64,000 nucleotides of DNA from Lachnospiraceae bacterium (GCA_030825115.1 JAPJQL010000010.1:1-64000), one strand, 5' to 3'; positions 1 to 6,912 are shown, numbered from the stretch's first letter. A program made the numbers and translations. Notes: generated by a model from the sequence alone, not told the origin.

Positions 1-37
1 GGCGGCTGTCAATTCGACATAATTTTCTTGTGATACT

Positions 38-178
38 TTACCGTACATGAGCATTCGCGCCGGGGTTATCGGAGCCGTAGCCCTCCAGCAGGTTGACAAC
101 GCCCCACACGCCAAGGCCAGCGCCGAGGGCAATAACGAGGGTCTGCAAAGTGTTGATGGCAGAAGCGAAAAACTGCAT
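38..178 (-). pseudogene. Truncated Maff2-family mobile-element protein
   Basis: A 46-residue reading frame starts at ATG 178 with an AAGGAG ribosome-binding site six bases upstream. It contains one hydrophobic helix (about residues 13-30) followed by the LLEGYGSDNPGA stretch typical of Maff2 proteins, small membrane proteins encoded next to virD4 in clostridial ICEs. From memory, family members run to about 60-75 residues and have a second hydrophobic segment. Here similarity ends after NPGA and the frame stops four residues later, so the C-terminal half is missing. A second frame from ATG 48 (MYGKVSQENY...) stays open to the window edge and suggests a junction with foreign sequence. The family call is confident and the cause of truncation is inferred. 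Confidence 0.66.
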
Positions 179-214
179 ATATTACTCCTTTTCTCCGGGC
201 TATACCCGGCCATG

Positions 215-240
215 AAAAAAGCCGCCCCATGTAGGGCGGC
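215..240 (-). terminator. Intrinsic terminator downstream of virD4
   Basis: The inverted arms GCCGCCC (221-227) and GGGCGGC (234-240) are followed on the minus strand by six T residues. The hairpin lies between virD4 and the Maff2 frame and should end or attenuate the pcfB-virD4 transcript. Confidence 0.75.
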
Positions 241-286
241 AGCGTCCTCACCTCGGGACTCGTCGGCACAAACTTCGCTTTGCTAC

Positions 287-307
287 TTTGGGACAAAATG
301 TCCCAAA
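287..307. repeat. GGGACA-N3-TGTCCC palindrome, copy 1
   Basis: The arms TTTGGGACA and TGTCCCAAA are perfect 9-base inverted repeats around AAA. The copy lies in the 200-base non-coding stretch between virD4 and Maff2. No T-run follows on either strand, so a simple terminator is unlikely. It is related to copies at 2700-2722, 4042-4068 and 5038-5052. Confidence 0.8.
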
Positions 308-380
308 CTCCGCACGCTCCGTTGCGCCTCCTCTTCCCACAAAATCGCTGATTTTGCGGGAACCCTAAAAGCCCAAGGTT

Positions 381-2213
381 TTATACAAAAGCGTCTGGAT
401 CGTCGAGATCGTCATAGTTGAGGATGTCCTCGTCCTCTTCTGTGAGCGCCTCGGCGGGCACATCCACTTCGTACACCTCACAAGCCTCGTTGGGGCCGGG
501 CCGCCTGCGGCGGTTTATCAGCCTGTCGAGGTTAAAGGCGTTTTTCTTGTCGGCCTCAGCCGTAAACTTGTAGTTGGGGTGTTGCTTCAAATCGTACTTG
601 CGGGAATAGAACGGGGGCAGGCCCCGAAGCTGCAAGATGCACCGATCACCGGGCATCGTGGCAAGCTCGCTGGGGGTCATCAGCTCACGGCCCAGCCGCT
701 GGGTGTTTTGGCTGTAACTTTCGGACTGGCCCCGTGTGCGGCCATCCGTCTGCATGGAGATCGTGGACTTGCCCAGCCAATTTTCGGATATTTCCTTGAT
801 GGTGCTGGCCTCGCGGCCACCGAGGAATATCACGCTGTCCATGTTGCCGAGGATCGTTTCCGCGTTTTTGTCATAAATGGCCTTGCATTGAGCAAGCTGC
901 TGATACAGGAGCACAAGGCTCACCTCGCGGGAACGAATGACAGCTACCAGCTTTTCCAGCCCCGGCACTTGGCCCGTATTGGCCGCCTCGTCCCACAGGA
1001 CGCGCACATGATGGGGCAAGCGGCCCCCATGCACATTGTCGGCCCGTTCACACAGGAGATTGAACATCTGCGAAAAAGCGAGAGCGACCAAAAAATTGTA
1101 GGTGCTGTCCGTATCGCTGATGCAGAAAAATGTTGCCGTCCGTCTGTCACCCATACGGTCAAGTTCCAGCTCGTCATAGCTCATAATCTCCCGGAGCTGG
1201 GGGATGTCAAAGGGAGCCAGACGAGCGCCGCAGGAAATCAAAATGCTTTTGGCCGTCTTGCCGCTGCTTAACTTGTACTTTTTGTACTGCTTTACGGCAA
1301 AGCAATCCGGCTTGCGCTTTTCCAGCCCGGCGAACATATAGTCCACCGCGTTCATAAAGTCTTCGTCATCCTCCTTGACCTCCATGCCGGAAATCATGTC
1401 CACCAGCGTATTCATATTGCGATCTTCCTCCGCGCCCTCGAAAATGATATAGCCCAGCAGGGCGCAGTATAGGAGCGTTTCAGCCTTCGTCCAGAACGGA
1501 TCGCCCTCTTTGCCCTCGCCCTTGGTATTGGAGATAAGGGCATTGACGAACTTTAGGATGTCGGACTCATTCTTGATATACGCCAGCGGGTTATAGTGCA
1601 TGGACTTGGAAAAGTCGATGCTGTTGAATACCTTGATTTTGTACCCCCGCTTTTGGAGAAAGCTGCCCACTTGGGACAGGACGCCGCCCTTCGGGTCTAC
1701 CACCACAAAAGAGGAATGAGCCTGTAAGAGCTGGGGCGTGAGCCAAAAGCGGGTTTTGCCCGAGCCGGACGATCCGATGACACAGGTATTGAGGTTACGG
1801 GCATTGGCCGGGATCTTGGGCCGGGTGTTCATGGTGAGAAACTCCGTCCCGGTCAGAATGACATTGTTTTCAAACTTGGGATCGATAAAGGGCTTGATGT
1901 CCTTTTCGTTGCCCCACCGGGCCGAGCCGTACTCCTCGTCCCGTCTGAATTTCTTGGCTTTTTTGCTTTTCATGTGGATGAACAGACGGAACGCCACGGC
2001 TCCCACGATACCCACCAGCCAGTCAACAGGGTTTAGCCCCGGCGCGAAATCGGCAAAGGCAGGGCCGATGGTCTGGCCGATCCCCATGACTTTTGTTAGG
2101 AAATCCGCGCCAGCGGCCAGCCGATAGGCTGTACCCAATTTGAGGAACGCCCAGCCGATGAATACATACGGGATATTGGGAATGAGGTATTTTCGGAGCT
2201 TATCTGTTTTCAT
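381..2213 (-). CDS. virD4: VirD4/TraG-family type IV coupling protein
   Basis: This 610-residue membrane ATPase is expected to bring relaxase-bound ICE DNA to the type IV secretion channel. The N-terminus has hydrophobic segments at about residues 14-30 and 62-80. Walker A (GSSGSGKT) is at about 147-154 and a Walker B-like VLWDEAA at about 404-410, in a TraG/TraD-type domain. The length is normal for the clostridial VirD4 group. The C-terminal tail is acidic. Translation starts at ATG 2213, six bases after AAGGAGG, and overlaps the end of pcfB by 14 bases, which suggests translational coupling. A hairpin terminator lies downstream at 215-240. Confidence 0.95.
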   Translation of the reverse strand: MKTDKLRKYLIPNIPYVFIGWAFLKLGTAYRLAAGADFLTKVMGIGQTIGPAFADFAPGLNPVDWLVGIVGAVAFRLFIHMKSKKAKKFRRDEEYGSARWGNEKDIKPFIDPKFENNVILTGTEFLTMNTRPKIPANARNLNTCVIGSSGSGKTRFWLTPQLLQAHSSFVVVDPKGGVLSQVGSFLQKRGYKIKVFNSIDFSKSMHYNPLAYIKNESDILKFVNALISNTKGEGKEGDPFWTKAETLLYCALLGYIIFEGAEEDRNMNTLVDMISGMEVKEDDEDFMNAVDYMFAGLEKRKPDCFAVKQYKKYKLSSGKTAKSILISCGARLAPFDIPQLREIMSYDELELDRMGDRRTATFFCISDTDSTYNFLVALAFSQMFNLLCERADNVHGGRLPHHVRVLWDEAANTGQVPGLEKLVAVIRSREVSLVLLYQQLAQCKAIYDKNAETILGNMDSVIFLGGREASTIKEISENWLGKSTISMQTDGRTRGQSESYSQNTQRLGRELMTPSELATMPGDRCILQLRGLPPFYSRKYDLKQHPNYKFTAEADKKNAFNLDRLINRRRRPGPNEACEVYEVDVPAEALTEEDEDILNYDDLDDPDAFV

Positions 2214-2679
2214 GCACCGCCTCCTTCACACGCTCCCGCTGTTTAGGCTTTTCGCGGGTGAGCTGATCCCCGGCTCGCTTGATCTGATCCCGGATGGGGA
2301 TGCGCCTGGACTTGGACTTGTTCAGCACCTTTTTGGAATACTCCGAGAAACAGGCGGTCATGGCATCAGCCTGTCCCGCCTTGAAAAACAACAGGTATTT
2401 GTCCGGGCCTGTCTTATAAAAGGCATAGTCCACATTCCACTTCCGGGCCACCCGGTCAAAACTCTTGGTATCGCCGGACAGCTCCAGACTGTTGGTAGAC
2501 ACGCCATGCCGCATAAGCTGCTTGACGGTCTGCTTACCGTGAGGGGTCTGCCGGGTGCGGCGGTCTTTGGCAATTTTGCGCCCCACAGCGGCCACCACAT
2601 AGGCAAGGCTCCGCGCCGTCAGCTTACTGGCCCGGACGGAAACTGCAACAGTACGCCGGGAAATATCTTCTTCTATCAG
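2200..2679 (-). CDS. pcfB: PcfB-family conjugation protein (CTG start)
   Basis: The product has about 159 residues and belongs to the PcfB/DUF3801 family, which is encoded upstream of the VirD4 coupling protein in Gram-positive conjugative elements. The obvious GTG at 2598 would remove 27 conserved N-terminal residues. The frame is open upstream to residues reading (L)IEEDISRRTVAVSV, which resembles the family N-terminus. An in-frame TAG lies immediately before that, at 2680-2682. AAAGGAGG at 2688-2695 sits eight bases upstream of the CTG at 2677-2679, so CTG is the best start. The C-terminal half is strongly basic. A GGGACA-type palindrome lies just upstream at 2700-2722. Confidence 0.85.
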   Translation of the reverse strand: MIEEDISRRTVAVSVRASKLTARSLAYVVAAVGRKIAKDRRTRQTPHGKQTVKQLMRHGVSTNSLELSGDTKSFDRVARKWNVDYAFYKTGPDKYLLFFKAGQADAMTACFSEYSKKVLNKSKSRRIPIRDQIKRAGDQLTREKPKQRERVKEAVHENR

Positions 2680-2699
2680 CTATGCCGCCTCCTTTCTCA

Positions 2700-2722
2700 C
2701 CTCGGGACAAGTTGTCCCAAGG
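2700..2722. repeat. GGGACA-N3-TGTCCC palindrome, copy 2
   Basis: The arms CCT-c-GGGACAA and TTGTCCC-a-AGG pair around a central G. It fills the gap between the end of ardA and the pcfB ribosome-binding site, a place where an operator or mRNA hairpin could affect pcfB-virD4 expression. No T-run follows. Confidence 0.78.
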
Positions 2723-2727
2723 TGGGG

Positions 2728-3441
2728 TTATCGTTCCGTATGGCCCAGCGTGGGCCGTTTCCGTTCACCCTCCAGCGAGGAACGGTCTATAATTTCCTTG
2801 AAAGCTGACATCTGCTCCCGGATAGACAGCTTGGGCATGGAGAAAACACGGTGCTCGTCGGGAATGTCGTCCCGGCCCGTGTAATGCTCTATGAAGCTGC
2901 TGCGGTTATCGGCCACATATCCACCGGGGGAATAGTGGCCGCCGTCATTGATCCGCACATCCCGTCCGTATGCCTCATAGTCGATATAATCAATGAGGTG
3001 TTCCGGGACTTGCACACCGCCGAACTCCAGCACATACAGCCGCCCCAATTCCTCGTCACTTCTGATACCCGGCTCAAAATTAAAGCAATCCAGATTTTGC
3101 GTGAGGTTGATTAAGTCTTTCACGCTGCCTGTGTATTCGCCAGCGTCTATGACCGCCTCGAACTTTTCTATATCGCTCTGATCCATTTCCGACAGCAGCG
3201 CGGCCAGATAGTTGAGCTCGTCAATGCTTTCATATTCGCCCAAGTGTTCATGCAGCCCCAGCACATCGCCGTCAAAGCTGGTAATGAAAATCTCCTCATA
3301 CCGTATGCCGTCCACGCCGATGCGCTTTAAGAGGGACTGCACCTCCTCCGCCGTGGTGGGGAATTTCAGCGTTTCGCCCACAAGCTGCCCCTCGGCATAT
3401 TTGCCGAGGTTGGTAATGTAGGCTTCCAGCAGGGCCGCCAT
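2728..3441 (-). CDS. ardA: ArdA-like antirestriction protein
   Basis: The 237-residue acidic protein has the ArdA pattern: an N-terminal LLEAYITNLGKYAEG strand, a LGEYESIDELNYLA segment and an acidic middle. ArdA proteins mimic B-form DNA and block type I restriction enzymes, so an incoming element escapes degradation. From memory, classical ArdA such as that of Tn916 has about 165 residues, so this is a longer variant with extra N- and C-terminal parts. The ATG at 3441 follows the stop of the upstream gene by one base (TGATATG) and has only a weak ribosome-binding site, so translational coupling is likely. Confidence 0.85.
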   Translation of the reverse strand: MAALLEAYITNLGKYAEGQLVGETLKFPTTAEEVQSLLKRIGVDGIRYEEIFITSFDGDVLGLHEHLGEYESIDELNYLAALLSEMDQSDIEKFEAVIDAGEYTGSVKDLINLTQNLDCFNFEPGIRSDEELGRLYVLEFGGVQVPEHLIDYIDYEAYGRDVRINDGGHYSPGGYVADNRSSFIEHYTGRDDIPDEHRVFSMPKLSIREQMSAFKEIIDRSSLEGERKRPTLGHTER

Positions 3442-3442
3442 A

Positions 3443-3784
3443 TCAGCGGCGGCCCTGTCCCTTGACCGTCAAGATACCCTCCAGCGTGGTTGCCGTGATA
3501 CCCAGCCGCTGGGCCACGGCAATATCGTTCTTCATGGCCTCGGTGACGGTATGGCCGCACACCACCAGCACATGAGAGCGTTTGAGCAGATTACGGGCCA
3601 TGTCGATCCCGCTTTTGTGCTCCTCGGGAATGGCATCATTGAGGAACAGAGGATGGAACAGCGTAGGGCAAATGGGCGAAAAGCCCGCCTCATAGACGCA
3701 GCGGCAATACTGCGCCGCCTGTTTTGCGTTTTCGGCATCGCTGCCGCACCACGCAGCGGTGATATATGCGAGGGGTCGTTTCAT
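3443..3784 (-). CDS. DUF4406-like (nucleoside deoxyribosyltransferase-fold) protein
   Basis: This 113-residue protein opens with KRPLAYITAAWCGS and contains GIDMARNLLKRSHVLVVCG. That is the pattern of small DUF4406/DUF7768 proteins with a nucleoside 2-deoxyribosyltransferase-like fold, often found in phages and ICEs. Enzymatic activity has not been shown for most members, so no reaction is assigned. GGAGG lies eight bases upstream of ATG 3784. It sits between parB and ardA and appears to head the DUF4406-ardA pair. The 282-base gap to parB holds the parB terminator. Confidence 0.7.
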   Translation of the reverse strand: MKRPLAYITAAWCGSDAENAKQAAQYCRCVYEAGFSPICPTLFHPLFLNDAIPEEHKSGIDMARNLLKRSHVLVVCGHTVTEAMKNDIAVAQRLGITATTLEGILTVKGQGRR

Positions 3785-4041
3785 TGTAAAAACCTCCGAT
3801 TTTTATAATGTAGCGGGTCAACCTTTTTCCCCCGCCTTTTTCCAGTCATGGAAAAAGGGGCGGCTCTGGAGGATATACACCCCCGCCGCGCCGCAGGGAA
3901 TAGCACAGCCGGGGCAGACCGTAAAGGGCAAGCCGCCCTTGGCGGTGCTGATGCACCCTTGACGGCCAGCTCCCGGCTGCGCCGTGAATTAGGCGGCGAC
4001 GGGGGATATACCAGCCGAGCCTCTATGCAGGGGAACGAAAA

Positions 4042-4068
4042 AACCTCGGGACAAAATGTCTCGAGGTT
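4042..4068 (-). terminator. Terminator overlapping the parB stop (palindrome copy 3)
   Basis: The arms AACCTCGGGACA and TGTCTCGAGGTT pair around AAA with one mismatch. On the minus strand the stem is followed directly by TTTT, so this copy can work as an intrinsic terminator for parB, whose TAA lies inside the right arm. Its core matches the other GGGACA palindromes. The rest of the gap to the DUF4406-like gene (3785-4041) shows no supported gene. Confidence 0.72.
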
Positions 4069-5545
4069 ACAGGCTCTTATCCGTTTTCTTTTCGGGCTTG
4101 CCCAGTTCGGGGGGCTGCTTGGCCTTCCAGTCATCCAGCAGGGCCATGATCTGATCCTTCATCTGACGGGGGGACTTGTCCTTGCCGAAATACTTTTCCA
4201 GTTCCGCGCTATTGATAATCACCTTATCAACCTCCTTCTTTTCTTCCATCAAAATGCCGTCGATCACATCGCCGTTCAGCTTGCCCTCTTGATCCATCTT
4301 GCGGAGCCGCTGGGCTTGGGACAGGGACGGAGAGGACTGCTGGCCCTCAATGGAAACGGCGATATACTTCTGATGTTTGGGCCGGATAAAGGAAATCTCC
4401 ACGGCGGGGGTAAATGCCAGCTTTTTCTCGTCCAGCATTTTCTGCAAATCCGGCACAAGCTCGGTCAAGCGGATATACCGCTGCACCTGTTTGTAGTTCA
4501 TGCCGTTGCGATCACCCACGATCTGCGTGGAGCGTTTACCCGCCTCCTGTGCATCCTCACCGGGACGAGCGCCTTGGTGCTTGATGGCCTCCACCTGCAT
4601 TTTCAAAGACTGTGCCTTTTCCGTGGGCAAAATCTTTTCGCGGTGGCGCAGGTTGTCATCCGTCATAGCGAGGATGGCCTCGTCATCGGTCATGTTACGG
4701 ACGATGCAGGGCATATTCACAAACCCAGCCAGCTCACTTGCCCGCTGGCGGCGGTGGCCCGCGATGATCTCATACCCGCCGTCCTCGGTGGGACGCACCA
4801 GCGCGGGCTGGTTTACGCCGCTTGCCCGGACAGACTCCACAAGGCCCTGCATCTCGGCATCGTCACGGACACCAAAGGGATGGTTTTTGAACGGGCGCAG
4901 CTCGGACAGATTGAGGTAGACAATTTCCTCTTTTTCTGCGCGGGTAGCATCACGGGGCGCGGCGGGCTGTTCCGGCGCGGCAGGGATAGGAGCCTCCTGC
5001 GGATTGGGCGCAGCGTTTTCCGGGGCGGCCTTACTTTGGGACATTTTGTCTCGCGTGGGCGGCTTGGCCTTGTCGGGGGCCGCCTTGTCAGCCTTTGCCG
5101 GGCGGCCCTTGCTGGCCTTGGCCGCTGCTTTGTCCCTCGGCTCCGTGGTTTTCTGTTTGGGAGTTTTCTGTTTCGGGGCCTTGTCCTTTCCGGCCTCCTC
5201 ACGGGCGGCGGCAAAATCCACCACCTTGCCAGAGGGAGCCGGGGCGGGATCGCCCTTGTCCGGGGTGTCCGTCTGCTTGCCCTCCTTGTCGGGCTTGGGC
5301 AGCTCGGGAGCCGTAGGGCCGGGCGCCTCCGGGATAGTAGGCTCGGCCATATCGGGAGCACCCACAAAAGGCTCCGGGGGATCGGGGACAAACTCGCCCA
5401 TTTCAAAAAGGGCGGCTTGGCCCTCGTGTTCCAGAATTGCCGCTTCCTCGGTGGTCAACACGGGATCGGAGCCGGGGCCACCCGGCGCGGGGGCCTCGGT
5501 AGGCGTTTCCACCTCGGGGCCGATATTCTTTTTATCGTCTGCCAA
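4067..5545 (-). CDS. parB: ParB/Spo0J-family partition protein with long disordered N-terminus
   Basis: The product has about 492 residues. The first 200 are low-complexity, rich in Pro, Ala, Lys and Glu, and probably disordered. A ParB N-terminal domain follows (about 205-300) with the CTP-binding-type motif GHRRQR at about 263-268, then an HTH region. ParB proteins bind a centromere-like site and usually work with a ParA ATPase, which is not seen here. The start is chosen as TTG 5545, seven bases after AAGGAGG; the alternative TTG at 5551 is too close. The canonical parS 16-mer was not seen. The GGGACA palindromes are candidate binding sites, by inference only. Confidence 0.85.
   Translation of the reverse strand: MADDKKNIGPEVETPTEAPAPGGPGSDPVLTTEEAAILEHEGQAALFEMGEFVPDPPEPFVGAPDMAEPTIPEAPGPTAPELPKPDKEGKQTDTPDKGDPAPAPSGKVVDFAAAREEAGKDKAPKQKTPKQKTTEPRDKAAAKASKGRPAKADKAAPDKAKPPTRDKMSQSKAAPENAAPNPQEAPIPAAPEQPAAPRDATRAEKEEIVYLNLSELRPFKNHPFGVRDDAEMQGLVESVRASGVNQPALVRPTEDGGYEIIAGHRRQRASELAGFVNMPCIVRNMTDDEAILAMTDDNLRHREKILPTEKAQSLKMQVEAIKHQGARPGEDAQEAGKRSTQIVGDRNGMNYKQVQRYIRLTELVPDLQKMLDEKKLAFTPAVEISFIRPKHQKYIAVSIEGQQSSPSLSQAQRLRKMDQEGKLNGDVIDGILMEEKKEVDKVIINSAELEKYFGKDKSPRQMKDQIMALLDDWKAKQPPELGKPEKKTDKSL
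5038..5052. repeat. GGGACA-N3-TGTCTC palindrome, copy 4 (inside parB)
   Basis: GGGACA and TGTCTC flank TTT. It is weaker than the other copies because one arm carries a mismatch and the match does not extend outward. It lies in the disordered-region coding sequence of parB, so chance or codon use could explain it. Confidence 0.45.
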
Positions 5546-5571
5546 TGTCAAACCTCCTTCATCTTGAAATG

Positions 5572-5595
5572 AAAAAAGCCAGCCCGATGGCTGGC
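5572..5595 (-). terminator. Terminator upstream of parB
   Basis: GCCAGCC (5578-5584) and GGCTGGC (5589-5595) form a stem followed by six T residues on the minus strand. It is the second of two tandem hairpins insulating parB from the tnpW-like gene. Confidence 0.75.
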
Positions 5596-5637
5596 AGCAG
5601 ATAAGGGACTCCTCCTTTCAAGTTGTGGTATATGAAA

Positions 5638-5667
5638 ACGCCGCCCATAGTCTCACTCGGGCGGCGT
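5638..5667 (-). terminator. Terminator downstream of the tnpW-like gene
   Basis: ACGCCGCCC and GGGCGGCGT form a long GC-rich stem with about 12 bases of loop. On the minus strand TTTTC follows. Together with the hairpin at 5572-5595 it should end the short tnpW-like transcript. Confidence 0.68.
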
Positions 5668-5731
5668 AATGCTCAATATGAAATTGTTTTAGAATAAAAG
5701 CCTTACTTGACAACTTGGATTAAATTTTAGA

Positions 5732-5908
5732 TTAGATTTTTTCTCGGTGGCCTTCGTTCCATATTTTTTCATCGACATCGGCCATCATCAGCTTTAACAG
5801 GATGTCCGACATACTTTCACCGTTTTTATCATAACGGGGCTCCACGATAAAAACGCGATTGCCGATCTCGTATCTTTGCGGCTCACCAGCTATATATTCT
5901 TTCTCCAT
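5732..5908 (-). CDS. TnpW-like small ICE protein
   Basis: This 58-residue protein contains YEIGNRVFIVEPRYDKNGESMSDILLKLM. It fits the short pattern (IG-x3-Y/F-x-V, then a polar loop and a leucine-rich helix) of proteins annotated as transposon-encoded TnpW family. Their function is unknown to me. The ATG at 5908 is preceded by AAAGGGGG at eight-base spacing; an upstream GTG at 5917 lacks a proper site. It is the last gene before the right end of the element. A minus-strand TATAAT at 5942-5947 is a possible -10 box with a poor -35. Confidence 0.6.
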   Translation of the reverse strand: MEKEYIAGEPQRYEIGNRVFIVEPRYDKNGESMSDILLKLMMADVDEKIWNEGHREKI

Positions 5909-5995
5909 ACTCAACACCCCCTTTCGCTATGGAACAAGGAAATTATACCATGCGAAAAGGGAATTGCGGTATCGAGCTTGTTTTCAAATTAAGTA

Positions 5996-6024
5996 TTGAT
6001 ATGCGGTCTGGCCCCGGTTATAAT
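5996..6024 (+). promoter_or_regulatory. Outward-facing promoter at the ICE right end
   Basis: TTGATA (5996-6001) and TATAAT (6019-6024) are separated by exactly 17 bases, close to the sigma-A consensus. It reads rightward across attR towards the chromosomal sodC-like gene. No ICE gene lies downstream of it in this window. The tRNA terminator at 6198-6245 would limit read-through. The rest of 5909-6129 shows no supported gene. Confidence 0.62.
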
Positions 6025-6129
6025 CAATTTCAAGAATGAAACCAAAGGATTTGTCGGCTTTTTGGTGGGGTGTCCCGCGTATTGAACGCTCATTTGCCCG
6101 ATTTAGAGGGGTATGTAACCGATCTAACC

Positions 6130-6188
6130 GGGAGAGCGCTTGAATGGCATTCAAGAGGCCGTGGGTTCGAGTCCCATTATCTCCACGA
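6130..6188 (+). other. attR: 3' fragment of tRNA-Ala(GGC)
   Basis: The 59 bases match the 3' part of a tRNA-Ala, from the end of the D-loop onward. The anticodon stem is CTTGA/TCAAG with a 7-base loop and anticodon GGC at 6146-6148. A T-arm GTGGG-TTCGAGT-CCCAT, the 3' acceptor strand TATCTCC and discriminator A at 6185 follow. The next bases are CGA, not an encoded CCA. The sequence upstream does not form the matching acceptor or D stems, so this is not a working tRNA. A 3' tRNA fragment at the element-chromosome border is the usual attR of a tRNA-targeting ICE. Confidence 0.85.
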
Positions 6189-6197
6189 TTCCAATAA

Positions 6198-6245
6198 GAA
6201 GCCGTATGATTACAGGGAAACTTGTATGATTACGGCTTCTTTTTC
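6198..6245 (+). terminator. Chromosomal terminator of the target tRNA-Ala gene
   Basis: The arms GAAGCCGTA (6198-6206) and TACGGCTTC (6231-6239) are followed by a T-run. It lies ten bases past the tRNA 3' fragment, where the terminator of an intact tRNA gene would lie. This supports placing the chromosome to the right of 6188. Confidence 0.78.
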
Positions 6246-6345
6246 GGTTTTAAAGCATTTTGTGCATAATTTTTCAAGAAACCTGACACCCGCCTCTCCC
6301 CGTGCATATGCTATACCAAACATATCGAAAGGATATTCATCCATT

Positions 6346-6843
6346 ATGAATTCTTCTCAAACACCAACGCCCCGCCTCGCTTTTATCCATCAGCTGTCCG
6401 ACAATCAGCCCCAGGCGCTTGCATGGGTACGCGGCGGCGGCAGCGCCCCGGACATCAGCGGGTTGGTGAAATTTTTTGATACCCCATACGGCGGCATCCT
6501 GGTGGAAGCAGAAGTCTTTGGACTTCCAAACAGGAGCGAACCAGGGTCTACCGGCTTTTATGCCATGCATATCCATGAGTTTGGCGATTGCTCCGCCAAT
6601 TTTACAAAGGTCGGAGAACACTACAATCCCCGTCATACGCCCCATCCCCAGCACGCCGGCGACCTGCTCCCTTTGCTCAGCAATCAGGGATATGCCTGGT
6701 CTGCCTTCTATGACAAACGGTTTCGTGTAAAAGATATCATCGGACGTTCCGTTATCATCCACGCCAATCGGGATGATTTTACGAGCCAGCCTTCCGGCGA
6801 TCCCGGACCGATGATTGCCTGCGGAACGATTTTTTCCGAATAG
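6346..6843 (+). CDS. sodC: Cu/Zn superoxide dismutase-family protein
   Basis: The 165-residue protein has the copper/zinc SOD signature. HIHEFGDCS supplies two metal His and the first disulphide Cys, HYNPRHTPHPQHAGD carries the bridging and zinc ligands, and GRSVIIHANRDDF and IACGTI supply the last copper His and second Cys. These enzymes convert superoxide to peroxide and oxygen. There is no N-terminal signal peptide, unusual for bacterial SodC, so it may act in the cytoplasm. The ATG at 6346 follows AAAGGA; the longer frame upstream runs through the tRNA fragment and is not coding. It is the first chromosomal gene after the ICE and feoB follows 51 bases later. Confidence 0.85.
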   Translation: MNSSQTPTPRLAFIHQLSDNQPQALAWVRGGGSAPDISGLVKFFDTPYGGILVEAEVFGLPNRSEPGSTGFYAMHIHEFGDCSANFTKVGEHYNPRHTPHPQHAGDLLPLLSNQGYAWSAFYDKRFRVKDIIGRSVIIHANRDDFTSQPSGDPGPMIACGTIFSE

Positions 6844-6912
6844 CCCAGGCACGGCGGCAGATATCCGCACATATTTAATCATAAGAGACTGATTATGGAT
6901 GGGAGCATCTGC

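Larger units (their letters stand above)
1..6188. mobile_element. Right-end segment of an integrative conjugative element
   Basis: This stretch holds only conjugation and maintenance genes, all on the minus strand: tnpW-like, parB, DUF4406-like, ardA, pcfB, virD4 and Maff2. It stops at a 3' fragment of a tRNA-Ala gene. VirD4, PcfB and Maff2 belong to the type IV secretion block of clostridial ICEs. ArdA protects incoming DNA from restriction and ParB suggests partition or regulation. The integrase, relaxase, VirB4/VirB6 genes and the other att site must lie to the left of the window. No ParA gene is seen beside parB. The left boundary given is only the window edge. Confidence 0.88.

Noticed and set aside
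3781..4134. 117-residue minus-strand frame between the DUF4406-like gene and parB
   Set aside because: It overlaps the parB end and its terminator, has no ribosome-binding site and an odd Pro/Arg-rich composition.
3848..5572. 574-residue plus-strand frame opposite parB
   Set aside because: It is the mirror of the GC-rich, low-complexity parB gene, has no ribosome-binding site and resembles no family.
6036..6143. 35-residue frame just after the outward promoter, ending inside attR
   Set aside because: It has no ribosome-binding site, would be almost leaderless, and ends in tRNA sequence; no family was recognised.
6108..6188. Complete tRNA-Ala gene
   Set aside because: The 5' acceptor and D-arm bases do not pair with the 3' part, so only a fragment is present.
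6070..6345. N-terminal extension of the sodC-like frame
   Set aside because: It runs through the tRNA fragment and its terminator; the ATG at 6346 has its own ribosome-binding site.
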